Source of the DNA: an uncultured Anderseniella sp.
GTDB taxonomy: Bacteria > Pseudomonadota > Alphaproteobacteria > Rhizobiales > Aestuariivirgaceae
Assembly (NCBI GenBank): GCA_947488295.1
Contig: CANKYU010000004.1
Span: 248,001 to 312,000 of the forward strand
Reading direction: 5' to 3'
DNA length: 64,000 nt
Under the pieces are notes generated by a model. It saw only the letters and a program-made list of their open reading frames with translations, was not told where the DNA came from and searched no databases. The translations under genes were made by a program, and so were the position numbers. Of this stretch, positions 7,125-15,162 are shown one piece after another; position 1 is the first letter of the stretch; each line of letters starts with the position of its first letter.

Positions 7125-9734
7125 TCAGCCGATGGCTTCCTTCACGGCTTCGGCAAGCTGTTTCAGGGTGAACGGCTTGGGCAGGAAGGCGAAATCGGTC
7201 TGGCCTTCCAGGTTCTTCTCAAACGCATCTTCGGCATAGCCCGAGATGAAGACGATCTTGGTCTTGACGCCGCGCTTGCGCAGTTCGCGCAGCATGCTTG
7301 GGCCATCCATTTCCGGCATCACCACATCCGACACGATCAGGTCGGGTTCGGCGCCGTATTCCTCCAGCACCTCAAGCCCGACCTCACCGGAATCGGCTTC
7401 CAGCACCGTGTAGCCACGCGACTCCAGGGCCCGCTTGGCAAATGAGCGCACCGCATCCTCATCCTCGACCAGCAAAATGGTGCCGGTGCCGGTCAGGTCC
7501 ACACTTTTCGGCTCGCCGGTTTCGGCTTCCTCTCTGCGGGCCTCTTCTTCTTCCCGGGTTTCGATGTATTGCGGCAGATAGACCTTGAACGTGGTCCCCT
7601 TGCCCATCTCGCTGTCACAGAAGATGAACCCGCCGGTCTGTTTGATGATGCCATACACCGTCGACAATCCAAGTCCGGTTCCCTTGCCCACCTCCTTGGT
7701 GGAGAAAAACGGTTCGTAGATCTTGTCGAGCACGTCCTGCGGCATGCCGGTGCCGGTATCGGCAACTTCCAGGAGAACATATTCTCCCGGCGGCATCAGG
7801 CCCGGCTTGACGCTTTCGGACTCGGCAGCAGACACATTGCTGGATCTCAGCGTCAGCACACCACCGTCAGGCATGGCGTCGCGCGCATTCACACACAGAT
7901 TGATCACCACCTGCTCGAACTGGTTGATGTCGACCTTGATACGGTCGAGATCGCGGCCATGAACGATTTTCAGCTCAACCGTTTCACCGAGCAGACGGCC
8001 AAGCAGGTTTCCGAGGTCGGACAACACATCCGTCAGCGACAGAACTTCGGGCCGCAGCGTCTGGCGGCGCGAGAACGCCAGCAACTGGCGCACCAGATTT
8101 GCCGCCCTGTTGGCGTTCTGCTTGATATTCATGATGTCGGCAAATGATGGGTCGGTCGGCCGGTGCCTCGCCAGCAACAGGTCGGAAAATCCGATAATTG
8201 CTGTCAGCACGTTGTTGAAATCATGCGCCACGCCGCCGGCAAGCTGGCCCACCGCCTGCATCTTCTGGCTCTGCGCAAGCTGTGTTTCAAGCGATGAGTG
8301 TTTGGTGGTGTCCACGGCAAAAACCATGACGGCGCCCTTGCCACCGGTTTCATCTGCAACACAGTAAACCTGTCCCGAGGTTTCCTCCGTGCCCAGGAAA
8401 TGAACATCGGTCGGCTTGGTTTCCACCTTGCCTCCTGCCGCATCACCGACAAGCCGGTCGAGTGTTTCGCGCTCGTCTTCACGCACGAGTTTCGACAGGG
8501 AACCGCGCCGCTTGGCTTTCGGCGCAAGCTCGAGAAACGCCGCATTCATGGTTTCGATTGTGCCTTTGGCATTCAACTGCACAATGCCGATGGGAAGTGA
8601 ATTGAACAGCCGCGAAATCTGCACCTGCGCTTCGCCGGAGTTTTTCTCGACGGCAAAATGAGCACGCCTGTCCAGTACCAGTGTGCGTGACGGCTGCAAC
8701 TTTCCTTCGCTGTCAAACTCGCAGCGATGCACTACGCGGGCCGGAATTGTCTCGCCCGTCCTGGTCGCCAGGTCGAGATCGAAGACTTCTGTCACCGGCC
8801 GTCCGGCCTCAGGTTCGATACCACCGAGCAGTTTGGCTCCTTTCTCGGTGACGATGTCGGACAGTCTCAGATTGCCCTCGGTAGTCGCGGACAGGTCCAG
8901 CCCCAGCCATTCAGCCAGCGTGGCATTGACATAGGCTATTGCGCCGTCGGCAGTGGTCGAGAAGAACCCTGCCGGTGCATGGTCGAGGTAATTGATGATG
9001 TATTGCAGGTTTTCGAACGCATCTTCCTGAGACGCGCGGGCATCGGTTTCGTCGATCAGGCGCCATACCGAATAGGGCTGGCCGGCCCCTACTTTCAGAG
9101 GCTTGACCTGCAGGCGCAGCCAGGCGGCTGCATCGCTGCGTGCGCCAGCGGCTGCCGAACCTGCCGCCAACCTGAACTGCTCGGATGCTTCATTGCCTTC
9201 ACGGGCAGCCCGCGCCAGCCGGTAAACCCGTTCCGATACATCCGGATATCCGGAATACAGAGTCTCGAGATTGACTATCCTGGTCTGACCGGACGCTGAC
9301 ACAAGCCGTTGATAAGACGTATTCGAGTAGATGATCAATCCACGTGCGTCGGCAACCACACACGGTTCGCCGACAGCGTCAAACAACTGATCAAAAAATT
9401 CCTTCTGCCGGGGCGCTCGCCCGAAATGTACAAAACCCGCAAGTGCGCCAAACACGGCCAGCAGTCCGGTAAGCGACATCAGGGCCAGTGCAACCATCAC
9501 AACCTGCGGGACAATCGCGCTTGTCGTCTGGACGGAAAAATACACGATTATGGCCAACGCAATCGCCAACAGCAGACTCAGTACGGGCTTGCCGTCCGAC
9601 TGCGCCGGACGCAGTTCGCGAACCGGCGACACCTCCGCCGGCGCCGGGTCCGCTGGTTTGTCAGTCGGTAAAGCAGGCGTCTTGACACGGTTTGAGGAAC
9701 CGTTCTCCGGTTCGATTTGAATATCTTTGCTCAT
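7125..9734 (-). CDS. cckA: CckA cell-cycle hybrid histidine kinase
   Basis: The 869-residue product has the CckA layout: two transmembrane helices (about residues 50-95), PAS regions (about 115-230, 245-360 and 375-480), a HisKA domain with the phospho-His in VAHDFNNVLTAIIGFSDLL (His504), an HATPase domain (EPFFSTKEVGKGTGLGLSTV) and a C-terminal receiver with Asp803 in VSDVVMPEMDG. In Alphaproteobacteria CckA autophosphorylates and passes phosphate through ChpT to CtrA and CpdR, controlling replication and division. ATG 9734 is preferred over a TTG nine bases earlier. It is divergent from the FliO-like gene. The assignment rests on domain order and the VAHDFNN H-box; chpT and ctrA are not in this window. 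Confidence 0.92.
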   Translation of the reverse strand: MSKDIQIEPENGSSNRVKTPALPTDKPADPAPAEVSPVRELRPAQSDGKPVLSLLLAIALAIIVYFSVQTTSAIVPQVVMVALALMSLTGLLAVFGALAGFVHFGRAPRQKEFFDQLFDAVGEPCVVADARGLIIYSNTSYQRLVSASGQTRIVNLETLYSGYPDVSERVYRLARAAREGNEASEQFRLAAGSAAAGARSDAAAWLRLQVKPLKVGAGQPYSVWRLIDETDARASQEDAFENLQYIINYLDHAPAGFFSTTADGAIAYVNATLAEWLGLDLSATTEGNLRLSDIVTEKGAKLLGGIEPEAGRPVTEVFDLDLATRTGETIPARVVHRCEFDSEGKLQPSRTLVLDRRAHFAVEKNSGEAQVQISRLFNSLPIGIVQLNAKGTIETMNAAFLELAPKAKRRGSLSKLVREDERETLDRLVGDAAGGKVETKPTDVHFLGTEETSGQVYCVADETGGKGAVMVFAVDTTKHSSLETQLAQSQKMQAVGQLAGGVAHDFNNVLTAIIGFSDLLLARHRPTDPSFADIMNIKQNANRAANLVRQLLAFSRRQTLRPEVLSLTDVLSDLGNLLGRLLGETVELKIVHGRDLDRIKVDINQFEQVVINLCVNARDAMPDGGVLTLRSSNVSAAESESVKPGLMPPGEYVLLEVADTGTGMPQDVLDKIYEPFFSTKEVGKGTGLGLSTVYGIIKQTGGFIFCDSEMGKGTTFKVYLPQYIETREEEEARREEAETGEPKSVDLTGTGTILLVEDEDAVRSFAKRALESRGYTVLEADSGEVGLEVLEEYGAEPDLIVSDVVMPEMDGPSMLRELRKRGVKTKIVFISGYAEDAFEKNLEGQTDFAFLPKPFTLKQLAEAVKEAIG

Positions 9735-9924
9735 GTACCCCAAAGTGCCTGAAGTGCCGCACAGCCCCGAATCAAGTGCAAGTATAGGCGAATTGTGCCA
9801 TGTATCAGCCCTAAACGGGCGTTAGATTCAACCTAACATTACTGGCGTCTGGCCGCCTTGATGTGTAATTGTTGTACATGGTACGGATAAACCGGGCAGG
9901 CCAACGCAAATTGGGGGAACGGAA

Positions 9925-10437
9925 ATGGAACTTCTAGAACCTTACATGAACTGGATATATCTTGGCTGTGTCATACTGGCGGTATTCATATTCGCCTGGC
10001 TGATGATACGAGCGCTTGGTGGGCGTGTGCGCGCAAAGCGCGGCTCCCGCCTTGGCATTTCCGAGTACTACGAAGTCGATAAATCCCGTTTCCTGGTCCT
10101 GGTCCGCCGCGATGATGTGGAACACCTGGTACTGGTCGGCGGCTCGCAGGATGTTGTCATCGAGGCCGGCATCAGCACCAAACCGTCACGCGCCGGTGCG
10201 GCTGCGGGTGCCAAACGGAGCAGGAATCTGGCAGCCGAAGCCATCGACAGCATACCCCCCGCCCCTCCTCCAAGGCCGGCAAGCGAAGCGCCACCGCTGG
10301 GAACCGCCGATCCGGCAGGCAATGTTCGCCCTATGGGATCCCGCCCTGCGCCGCGGCCTCCGGTTTTCGCAGAACCCGCGCCAGCCGACCGCCCGCCAAA
10401 CCTGCGGGCGGTGGAACACGATCTGGATCGCAAGTAA
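9925..10437 (+). CDS. FliO-like single-pass membrane protein
   Basis: A 170-residue protein with one transmembrane helix (about residues 8-30), a compact core (SRLGISEYYEVDKSRFLVLV to VVIEAGI) resembling the FliO/MopB domain, and a proline-rich low-complexity tail. FliO assists assembly of the flagellar export gate, but no other flagellar gene is nearby, so the function here is open. It is transcribed away from cckA towards dksA and ends before a bidirectional terminator. GGGGGAA-like purines precede the ATG. Confidence 0.6.
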   Translation: MELLEPYMNWIYLGCVILAVFIFAWLMIRALGGRVRAKRGSRLGISEYYEVDKSRFLVLVRRDDVEHLVLVGGSQDVVIEAGISTKPSRAGAAAGAKRSRNLAAEAIDSIPPAPPPRPASEAPPLGTADPAGNVRPMGSRPAPRPPVFAEPAPADRPPNLRAVEHDLDRK

Positions 10438-10473
10438 CCTGCAACCGGGACAGGAAACTCTTCACATAAACAA

Positions 10474-10504
10474 AAAGGGCCGAAGTCAGCGACCTCGGCC
10501 CTTT
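10474..10504. terminator. Bidirectional rho-independent terminator
   Basis: A 10-bp perfect stem (AAAGGGCCGA pairing with TCGGCCCTTT) closes an 11-base loop, with T-rich runs on both strands. It separates the convergent FliO-like and dksA genes and can end transcription from both sides. Confidence 0.85.
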
Positions 10505-10549
10505 CTGTTTAATGCATGCGTGCGGCCTGCTCATTGCCCATGCCGGCGC

Positions 10550-10966
10550 TCAATCGTCGCGATAAACCTTTTCGCGACGCTCATGACGCTCCTGGGCCTC
10601 GACAGAAAGCGTGGCGATGGGTCGGGCATCCAGCCTGCGAAGCGAAATCGGTTCGCCGGTTTCTTCACAATATCCGTAAATCCCGTCATCGATGCGCTTC
10701 AGGGCGGCTTCAATTTTTGCAATCAGCTTGCGCTGTCTGTCGCGGGTCCGAAGCTCCAAAGACCGGTCGGTTTCCGTGGATGCCCTGTCCGCTGCATCCG
10801 GCAATACGAGATTTTCCGTCTGCAGGTTCTGCAGTGTCTCACGGCTTTCACGCAAAATGTCGTCTTTCCAGGCAAGAAGCTTCGCCCGGAAGTATTCTTG
10901 TTGCCGCTCGCTCATGAACGGCTCCTTTTCCAGCTTGGACAGCGGAATCGGCTTGTTCTCTCCCAT
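10550..10966 (-). CDS. dksA: RNA polymerase-binding transcription factor DksA
   Basis: DksA binds the RNA polymerase secondary channel and, with ppGpp, adjusts rRNA, amino-acid and stress promoters. The 138-residue product has the coiled-coil arm (about residues 35-95, including the DAADRASTETDRS tip region) and the C-terminal globular domain ending in the typical ERHERREKVYRDD. The start ATG 10966 gives MGENKPIPLSKLE, the usual alphaproteobacterial beginning. The zinc finger is reduced: GYCEETGEPI keeps a single cysteine and the distal CxxC is absent. Such low-cysteine forms occur in DksA2-type and alphaproteobacterial proteins and may not need zinc. Confidence 0.92.
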   Translation of the reverse strand: MGENKPIPLSKLEKEPFMSERQQEYFRAKLLAWKDDILRESRETLQNLQTENLVLPDAADRASTETDRSLELRTRDRQRKLIAKIEAALKRIDDGIYGYCEETGEPISLRRLDARPIATLSVEAQERHERREKVYRDD

Positions 10967-11233
10967 GAACTTCAATCCTCGGTTCAAAAAAACTGCGACT
11001 GATTGCGCCTCTATATCGTTCGGACAACGCGGGCGCAACCCGTTATTGAGACGCATAGGGAAAAGTGATTCCATGAAGGGTTATTGACAGTTACAGGGAT
11101 ACGGGCAATTGGCATGTCATTGATTCCAGTTGTTTCACGCATTTGCCCCGGCCATTGCAAGCAACACCGGCTTAGGGCACAAAGCCCGCCTGCATTCACG
11201 ATGACAAAACGACGGAAAGGCCCGACCAGCGAC

Positions 11234-12079
11234 ATGAGATTTGAAGGCACCAGCGACTATATCGCCACCGAAGACCTGCGTGTGGCCGTCAATGCGGCAA
11301 TCGTGCTGGAGAGACCCCTTCTCATCAAGGGCGAGCCGGGCACCGGTAAAACCGTTCTGGCCCATGAAGTGGCCAGGGCAATCGATACGCCGCTGCTGGA
11401 ATGGCACATCAAGTCCACGACCAAGGCCCAGCAGGGCCTGTACGAGTATGATGCGGTATCACGTCTGCGCGACAGCCAGTTGGGTGATGAGCGCGTGCAT
11501 GACATCAAGAACTATATCAAGCGCGGCAAGCTGTGGGAGGCATTCACGGCTGACCACCGCCCGGTGCTGCTGATTGACGAAATAGACAAGGCGGATATCG
11601 AATTTCCCAATGATTTGCTGCAGGAACTCGACCGCATGGAGTTCCACGTCTACGAGACCGGAGAAACCATCAAGGCGGAAAACCGGCCGGTGGTGATCAT
11701 AACCTCCAACAATGAAAAGGAACTGCCGGATGCCTTCCTGCGCCGGTGCTTCTTTCACTTCATCAAGTTTCCCGACGCAGACACCATGAAAGAGATCATT
11801 GAGGTCCACTATCCCGGCCTGAAACAGCGCCTGGTCAGCGAGGCCCTCAATATTTTTTACGAAGTCCGCGATGTGCCTGGCCTGAAAAAGAAACCGTCCA
11901 CATCTGAGCTCCTCGACTGGATAAAGCTGCTGCTCAATGAAGACGTCACGCCGGAAACCCTGCGCCAGAAGGACCCGACCAAGGTCATCCCGCCGCTGCA
12001 TGGTGCATTGCTCAAGAACGAACAGGACGTCGCCCTGTTTGAACGGCTTGCCTTCATGGCGCGCAGGGAAAGCCGTTAG
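11234..12079 (+). CDS. MoxR-type AAA+ ATPase
   Basis: An AAA+ ATPase of about 281 residues, of the MoxR class. It carries Walker A (GEPGTGKT), Walker B (LLIDEIDKAD) and a sensor-1 segment (IITSNNEKELPDAFLRRC). Members remodel or mature protein complexes together with a CoxE-type VWA protein. The usual partner is not adjacent: the CoxE-type VWA gene lies 28 kb downstream (39778-40956). I chose ATG 11234 because it gives the family-typical MRFEGTSDYIA start; ATG 11201 would add 11 residues. The divergent space to dksA (267 bases) probably holds both promoters. Confidence 0.85.
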   Translation: MRFEGTSDYIATEDLRVAVNAAIVLERPLLIKGEPGTGKTVLAHEVARAIDTPLLEWHIKSTTKAQQGLYEYDAVSRLRDSQLGDERVHDIKNYIKRGKLWEAFTADHRPVLLIDEIDKADIEFPNDLLQELDRMEFHVYETGETIKAENRPVVIITSNNEKELPDAFLRRCFFHFIKFPDADTMKEIIEVHYPGLKQRLVSEALNIFYEVRDVPGLKKKPSTSELLDWIKLLLNEDVTPETLRQKDPTKVIPPLHGALLKNEQDVALFERLAFMARRESR

Positions 12080-12117
12080 AGCATCCCGCACAAAGCCATT
12101 CACGCCCGAGCCCTGCT

Positions 12118-12321
12118 TCACTCTCCGACACATCGCCCATCATGGGTCTTGATGGTATCGGCACTCTTGCAATGGACCTCGCAGTTACCTGCTCGTTCAC
12201 AATTGCCGCGGATTGCGTTGCCGGTGGCGGAAATCACGGTGTCTTGCACATCGCGCGTGCTGCAGGCCGTCAACACCGGACCAAGCAACAGCAAAAGCAT
12301 TATCATCATCAGTTTTGGCAT
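12118..12321 (-). CDS. Small cysteine-containing lipoprotein
   Basis: A 67-residue predicted lipoprotein. A hydrophobic signal runs from residue 3 to 17, followed by the lipobox LTAC with the lipidated Cys20. The mature part is only 48 residues and has four cysteines (NCERAGNCEVHC and a C-terminal GRC), which may form disulfides. GGAG lies eight bases before ATG 12321. The gene overlaps the end of the upstream lipoprotein gene by 13 bases, implying coupled translation. The function is unknown; the pair may form one envelope complex. Confidence 0.65.
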   Translation of the reverse strand: MPKLMMIMLLLLLGPVLTACSTRDVQDTVISATGNAIRGNCERAGNCEVHCKSADTIKTHDGRCVGE

Positions 12322-12902
12322 GGTTTGATCTCCAGCGCCTGACCGGCCTTTTCAGATTCTCCGCGCAGGTCGAGATTGCGGTTCAACACAACGTAGTCGA
12401 CCGTCTCTTCAGATTTGATCCAGGTGGTGATGAGCACAGGGCCATCAGGTATCAGTGTCCTGGCGCAGCTGTCGACACTGATGCTGATTGAGCCCTTGAC
12501 CCCATCACCATGGCGCTGTTTGAGCTGCGCAATTCTGTCCCTGAACACGCCGATGCGGTCAGTGTCGGTTGGCTTCAGCCTGTATGCGGCAACTTGCGTC
12601 CACTTTGCCGGTTTCGGCCGCTGTTCGGCAGCACCGGTTGCCGGATCAAGATCATCCAGCACGAAAGCTTCCTGTTCATTGAGAGACCCGTTTTCCAGGC
12701 GCGCAGCAATGACCATCCTGACGCCTGCCGGCCTGACCCGGATGGATTGCGGTATCTGCACCGCAATCCGCAGTTTCGAGACATCGGTCGTGGCAAGATC
12801 AAAATTGCGCAGCTTGTAGATGCTGGAGACGGGAATCGTGGCACAACTTGCCAGAATCGCGCACATCAAGCCTGTTCTGGCTATCCAATTGAAGAGCTTC
12901 AT
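12309..12902 (-). CDS. Predicted lipoprotein of unknown function
   Basis: The 197-residue protein has a short signal peptide ending in the lipobox LASC (Cys20), so it should be lipid-anchored in the periplasm. The mature part is rich in beta-strand-like segments (KLRIAVQIPQSIRV, VRMVIAARL, ITTWIKSEETVDYVVLNRNL) and resembles no family I can name. It is the first gene of a two-lipoprotein operon and diverges from the DUF2975 gene across a 93-base AT-rich spacer containing an interrupted palindrome, so both directions may share control. Confidence 0.6.
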   Translation of the reverse strand: MKLFNWIARTGLMCAILASCATIPVSSIYKLRNFDLATTDVSKLRIAVQIPQSIRVRPAGVRMVIAARLENGSLNEQEAFVLDDLDPATGAAEQRPKPAKWTQVAAYRLKPTDTDRIGVFRDRIAQLKQRHGDGVKGSISISVDSCARTLIPDGPVLITTWIKSEETVDYVVLNRNLDLRGESEKAGQALEIKPCQN

Positions 12903-12930
12903 ATTATTGCCTTGAATTTATTTTTTATCG

Positions 12931-12959
12931 TTTTACAGTAATTTTTTATTACCATAAAA
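12931..12959. promoter_or_regulatory. Interrupted palindrome, candidate operator between lipoprotein and DUF2975-HTH operons
   Basis: The AT-rich spacer holds TTTTA-CA-GTAAT, five T, then ATTAC-CA-TAAAA: ten of twelve positions are inverted-repeat matches around a central T5. It lies 28 bases upstream of the lipoprotein start and 36 bases upstream of the DUF2975 start. A strong AAGGAGA ribosome-binding site follows at 12984-12990. The likely binder is the HTH protein encoded at 13558-13779; this is inference. Confidence 0.45.
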
Positions 12960-12995
12960 TGTGGTGAAGTAAAGGCGTCTTGCAAGGAGATCGAT

Positions 12996-13529
12996 ATGCA
13001 GCCCTCACAATCAATTGCCCGCATGGCAACACGGCTGAGCTGGTTCACCCTGATCAGTATCGGCTTGTTCGTGATTGGCGGCGCCATTGTGTTCTGGTAC
13101 CCGGGCTACATCGCGCAAGCCATACCGGCACAGCTGGAAGGTGTTGAGTGGGCTGACCTGGCAGGTTGGCAGAAAGCACTGATGCACATATTCGGGTCTA
13201 TAGCCCCGCTCCTGCTGCTCTATGGATTATGGCAGGTCCGGGCGTTCTTCGAACTGTACCGGGCCGGAGATCTGTTTCCAGCCGGTGCCGGCCTCCACAT
13301 CAAACGGTTTGGCCAGGCACTCGTGGGTGTCGCAATAGCTCAGATTGTGGCAGGCGCGGCCATTTCCGCCGCGCTCACCGCCCACCTGCCTGCCGGTCAG
13401 GGCATGGTTGCGGTCAACCTTTCCAGCACCAATCTGGCCACCCTGGTGATAGCCGCCCTGATCATGATGATCGGACGGCTGCTCGACGAGGCGTCCACGA
13501 TAGCCGATGAGAATCGCTCTATCGTGTAA
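12996..13529 (+). CDS. DUF2975-type membrane protein
   Basis: A 177-residue integral membrane protein with four predicted helices (about 15-40, 65-85, 108-130 and 145-162). Length and topology match the DUF2975 family, which is commonly paired with a small Cro/C1-type HTH protein as it is here. Its biochemical role is unknown. A consensus AAGGAGA site precedes ATG 12996. The HTH gene begins 28 bases after its stop, so the two form an operon. Confidence 0.75.
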   Translation: MQPSQSIARMATRLSWFTLISIGLFVIGGAIVFWYPGYIAQAIPAQLEGVEWADLAGWQKALMHIFGSIAPLLLLYGLWQVRAFFELYRAGDLFPAGAGLHIKRFGQALVGVAIAQIVAGAAISAALTAHLPAGQGMVAVNLSSTNLATLVIAALIMMIGRLLDEASTIADENRSIV

Positions 13530-13557
13530 ACCACTGCCTGGGAGGCCTGGTTCGAAC

Positions 13558-13779
13558 ATGCCTATCATTGTCAATCTCGACATCATGCTGGCGCGCCGCA
13601 AAATGCGTTCGCGGGAGCTTGCCGAACTGGTCGGGATCACCGAACAGAACATATCCCTGCTCAAGTCAGGCAAGGTCAAAGGTGTGCGTTTCGAGACTCT
13701 GGAAAAGATATGCCAGGCGCTGAATTGTCAGCCCGGAGAGCTGCTCGAATACACCGAGCCAGACAGCAAAAACAACTAG
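13558..13779 (+). CDS. Small Cro/C1-type HTH regulator (YozG-like)
   Basis: This 73-residue protein is almost entirely a lambda-repressor-like HTH: LAELVGITEQNISLLKSGKV forms the two DNA-contact helices, followed by RFETLEKICQALNCQPGELL. Such single-domain regulators accompany DUF2975 membrane proteins and probably control their own operon. ATG 13558 is preceded by GGGAGG at 13540-13545. The palindrome at 12931-12959 is the obvious candidate site. Confidence 0.8.
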   Translation: MPIIVNLDIMLARRKMRSRELAELVGITEQNISLLKSGKVKGVRFETLEKICQALNCQPGELLEYTEPDSKNN

Positions 13780-13890
13780 GTATCAAGTAAGGTTCTGTTA
13801 ACACTAATCAATCGTGAACGCTTAGAACAAAATTAACCACGTTGCGCCATGATCCGCTTCATCCAATGTTCGTGATGCGAGGCAGTATTC

Positions 13891-15162
13891 ATGCGTTCCC
13901 CTTCTGTGTTTTTCATGCTGGCTGTAGCCGGCACCGCGCTTTCCGGCTGTGCGTCCGGTTTCGATGACGCTTATGTCGGCAGTGCCGCCCTGGTTGACGG
14001 CCCCGGCGGCGATGGCCTGTCCGGCGATGAGCCGTCCGGTGATCCCAATGGCGGCGACCTGCCAGCAGGTGCAGGCGATAATTCCATCGTGTTTACCGAC
14101 GGTTCGCGGGTCGTGGATGGTTCGGCACGCACCGCGCTGACGATAAATGACAACCCCGATGACCCGAACCTGTTTGCGACAGCGACAGTTCTTGTGGACC
14201 CGGGCCAGCCGATTGGTTTCGTTGGCGAGCAGCAGTTGGCGATTTTCGAACAGAAGACAGCAAACCCGGAAATCGGCTATGCGAGCCAGTTGGCGGCTGA
14301 CAACTTCCAGCCGCACCGGGTGGAAGATTCCGAATACTCCGAGTTCCGGCGCATTTCTCCGTCACAGGGCATTGATGTGGAACTGCAGTACTGGGACTTT
14401 ACCGGCGCTGCCGGAACCGACAATTACGTGGCGCATTTCCGCGATGCCAACAACGACCAGGATGCCTGGTTCTTCGGCGAGGCAAATGGCGCAGATTCAC
14501 GCACCACCGAGGATCAGATTACCGCACTTGGCGGCGCCACACTGAACTATGAGGGCAGTTATGTCGGGCAGGCCAAGACGACAGGCTGGGGCCAGGCTTC
14601 AAGTTACCAGACCCTGGATGGTTCCTGGCGCGTCCAGGGCCATGCATCTGTCTCGATTGACCTTGCCGCCGACGAACTGACCGGTACCTTGACACCGCAG
14701 TTCTGGGAGAAAACCGAAAGTGACGGCACCGTCATCCAGCTCGACGTTCACCGCCAGTCCGGCGACGAATACATTGCCCTGTCCACCTCCGGATCGGATC
14801 CGGCAGCTGGCCCTCCGGTTGCCAGCCCCGGCGACATTGCCGCTTTCCACAACGCAGAAGTGCAGCTGGAAGGTTCGGTCACCGACCAGGGTGGCATCAA
14901 CGGCACTGCCACGGTCACCGACCCTGGCAACAGCGGCGGCTGGGTTAACGGTGATCAGGCTCTGAGCGCGGCCACCTATGGAGCGGGTGCGGAAAACGTC
15001 TCGGGTGTGTTTGGCGTCTATGCGGTCAAACCCACCCCAACCGGCGGCGATACCGGTATCAATGACGACCGGCGCGGCACCTTTGACCTGCAGGGCGGCT
15101 TCGGCGTCTCGCAGGGCGGCGCTCCGATCGTAGCGGTTCCGGCGCCTGTTCCCACTCCATGA
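13891..15162 (+). CDS. TbpB-like Slam-dependent surface lipoprotein
   Basis: The 423-residue product has a lipobox (LSGC, Cys20), an acidic Gly/Asp/Pro linker (about residues 32-60), an all-beta central region and a C-terminal eight-strand-barrel-like domain with alternating Gly-rich strands (about 300-410). This matches transferrin-binding-protein-B-like lipoproteins, which are displayed on the outer-membrane surface and bind host or environmental ligands such as haem- or metal-carrying proteins. Its stop overlaps the start of the Slam gene (ATGA), strong context for surface export. No TonB-dependent receptor is adjacent, so the ligand is unknown. Typical TbpB is larger and two-lobed; this resembles a single-lobe form. 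Confidence 0.75.
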   Translation: MRSPSVFFMLAVAGTALSGCASGFDDAYVGSAALVDGPGGDGLSGDEPSGDPNGGDLPAGAGDNSIVFTDGSRVVDGSARTALTINDNPDDPNLFATATVLVDPGQPIGFVGEQQLAIFEQKTANPEIGYASQLAADNFQPHRVEDSEYSEFRRISPSQGIDVELQYWDFTGAAGTDNYVAHFRDANNDQDAWFFGEANGADSRTTEDQITALGGATLNYEGSYVGQAKTTGWGQASSYQTLDGSWRVQGHASVSIDLAADELTGTLTPQFWEKTESDGTVIQLDVHRQSGDEYIALSTSGSDPAAGPPVASPGDIAAFHNAEVQLEGSVTDQGGINGTATVTDPGNSGGWVNGDQALSAATYGAGAENVSGVFGVYAVKPTPTGGDTGINDDRRGTFDLQGGFGVSQGGAPIVAVPAPVPTP

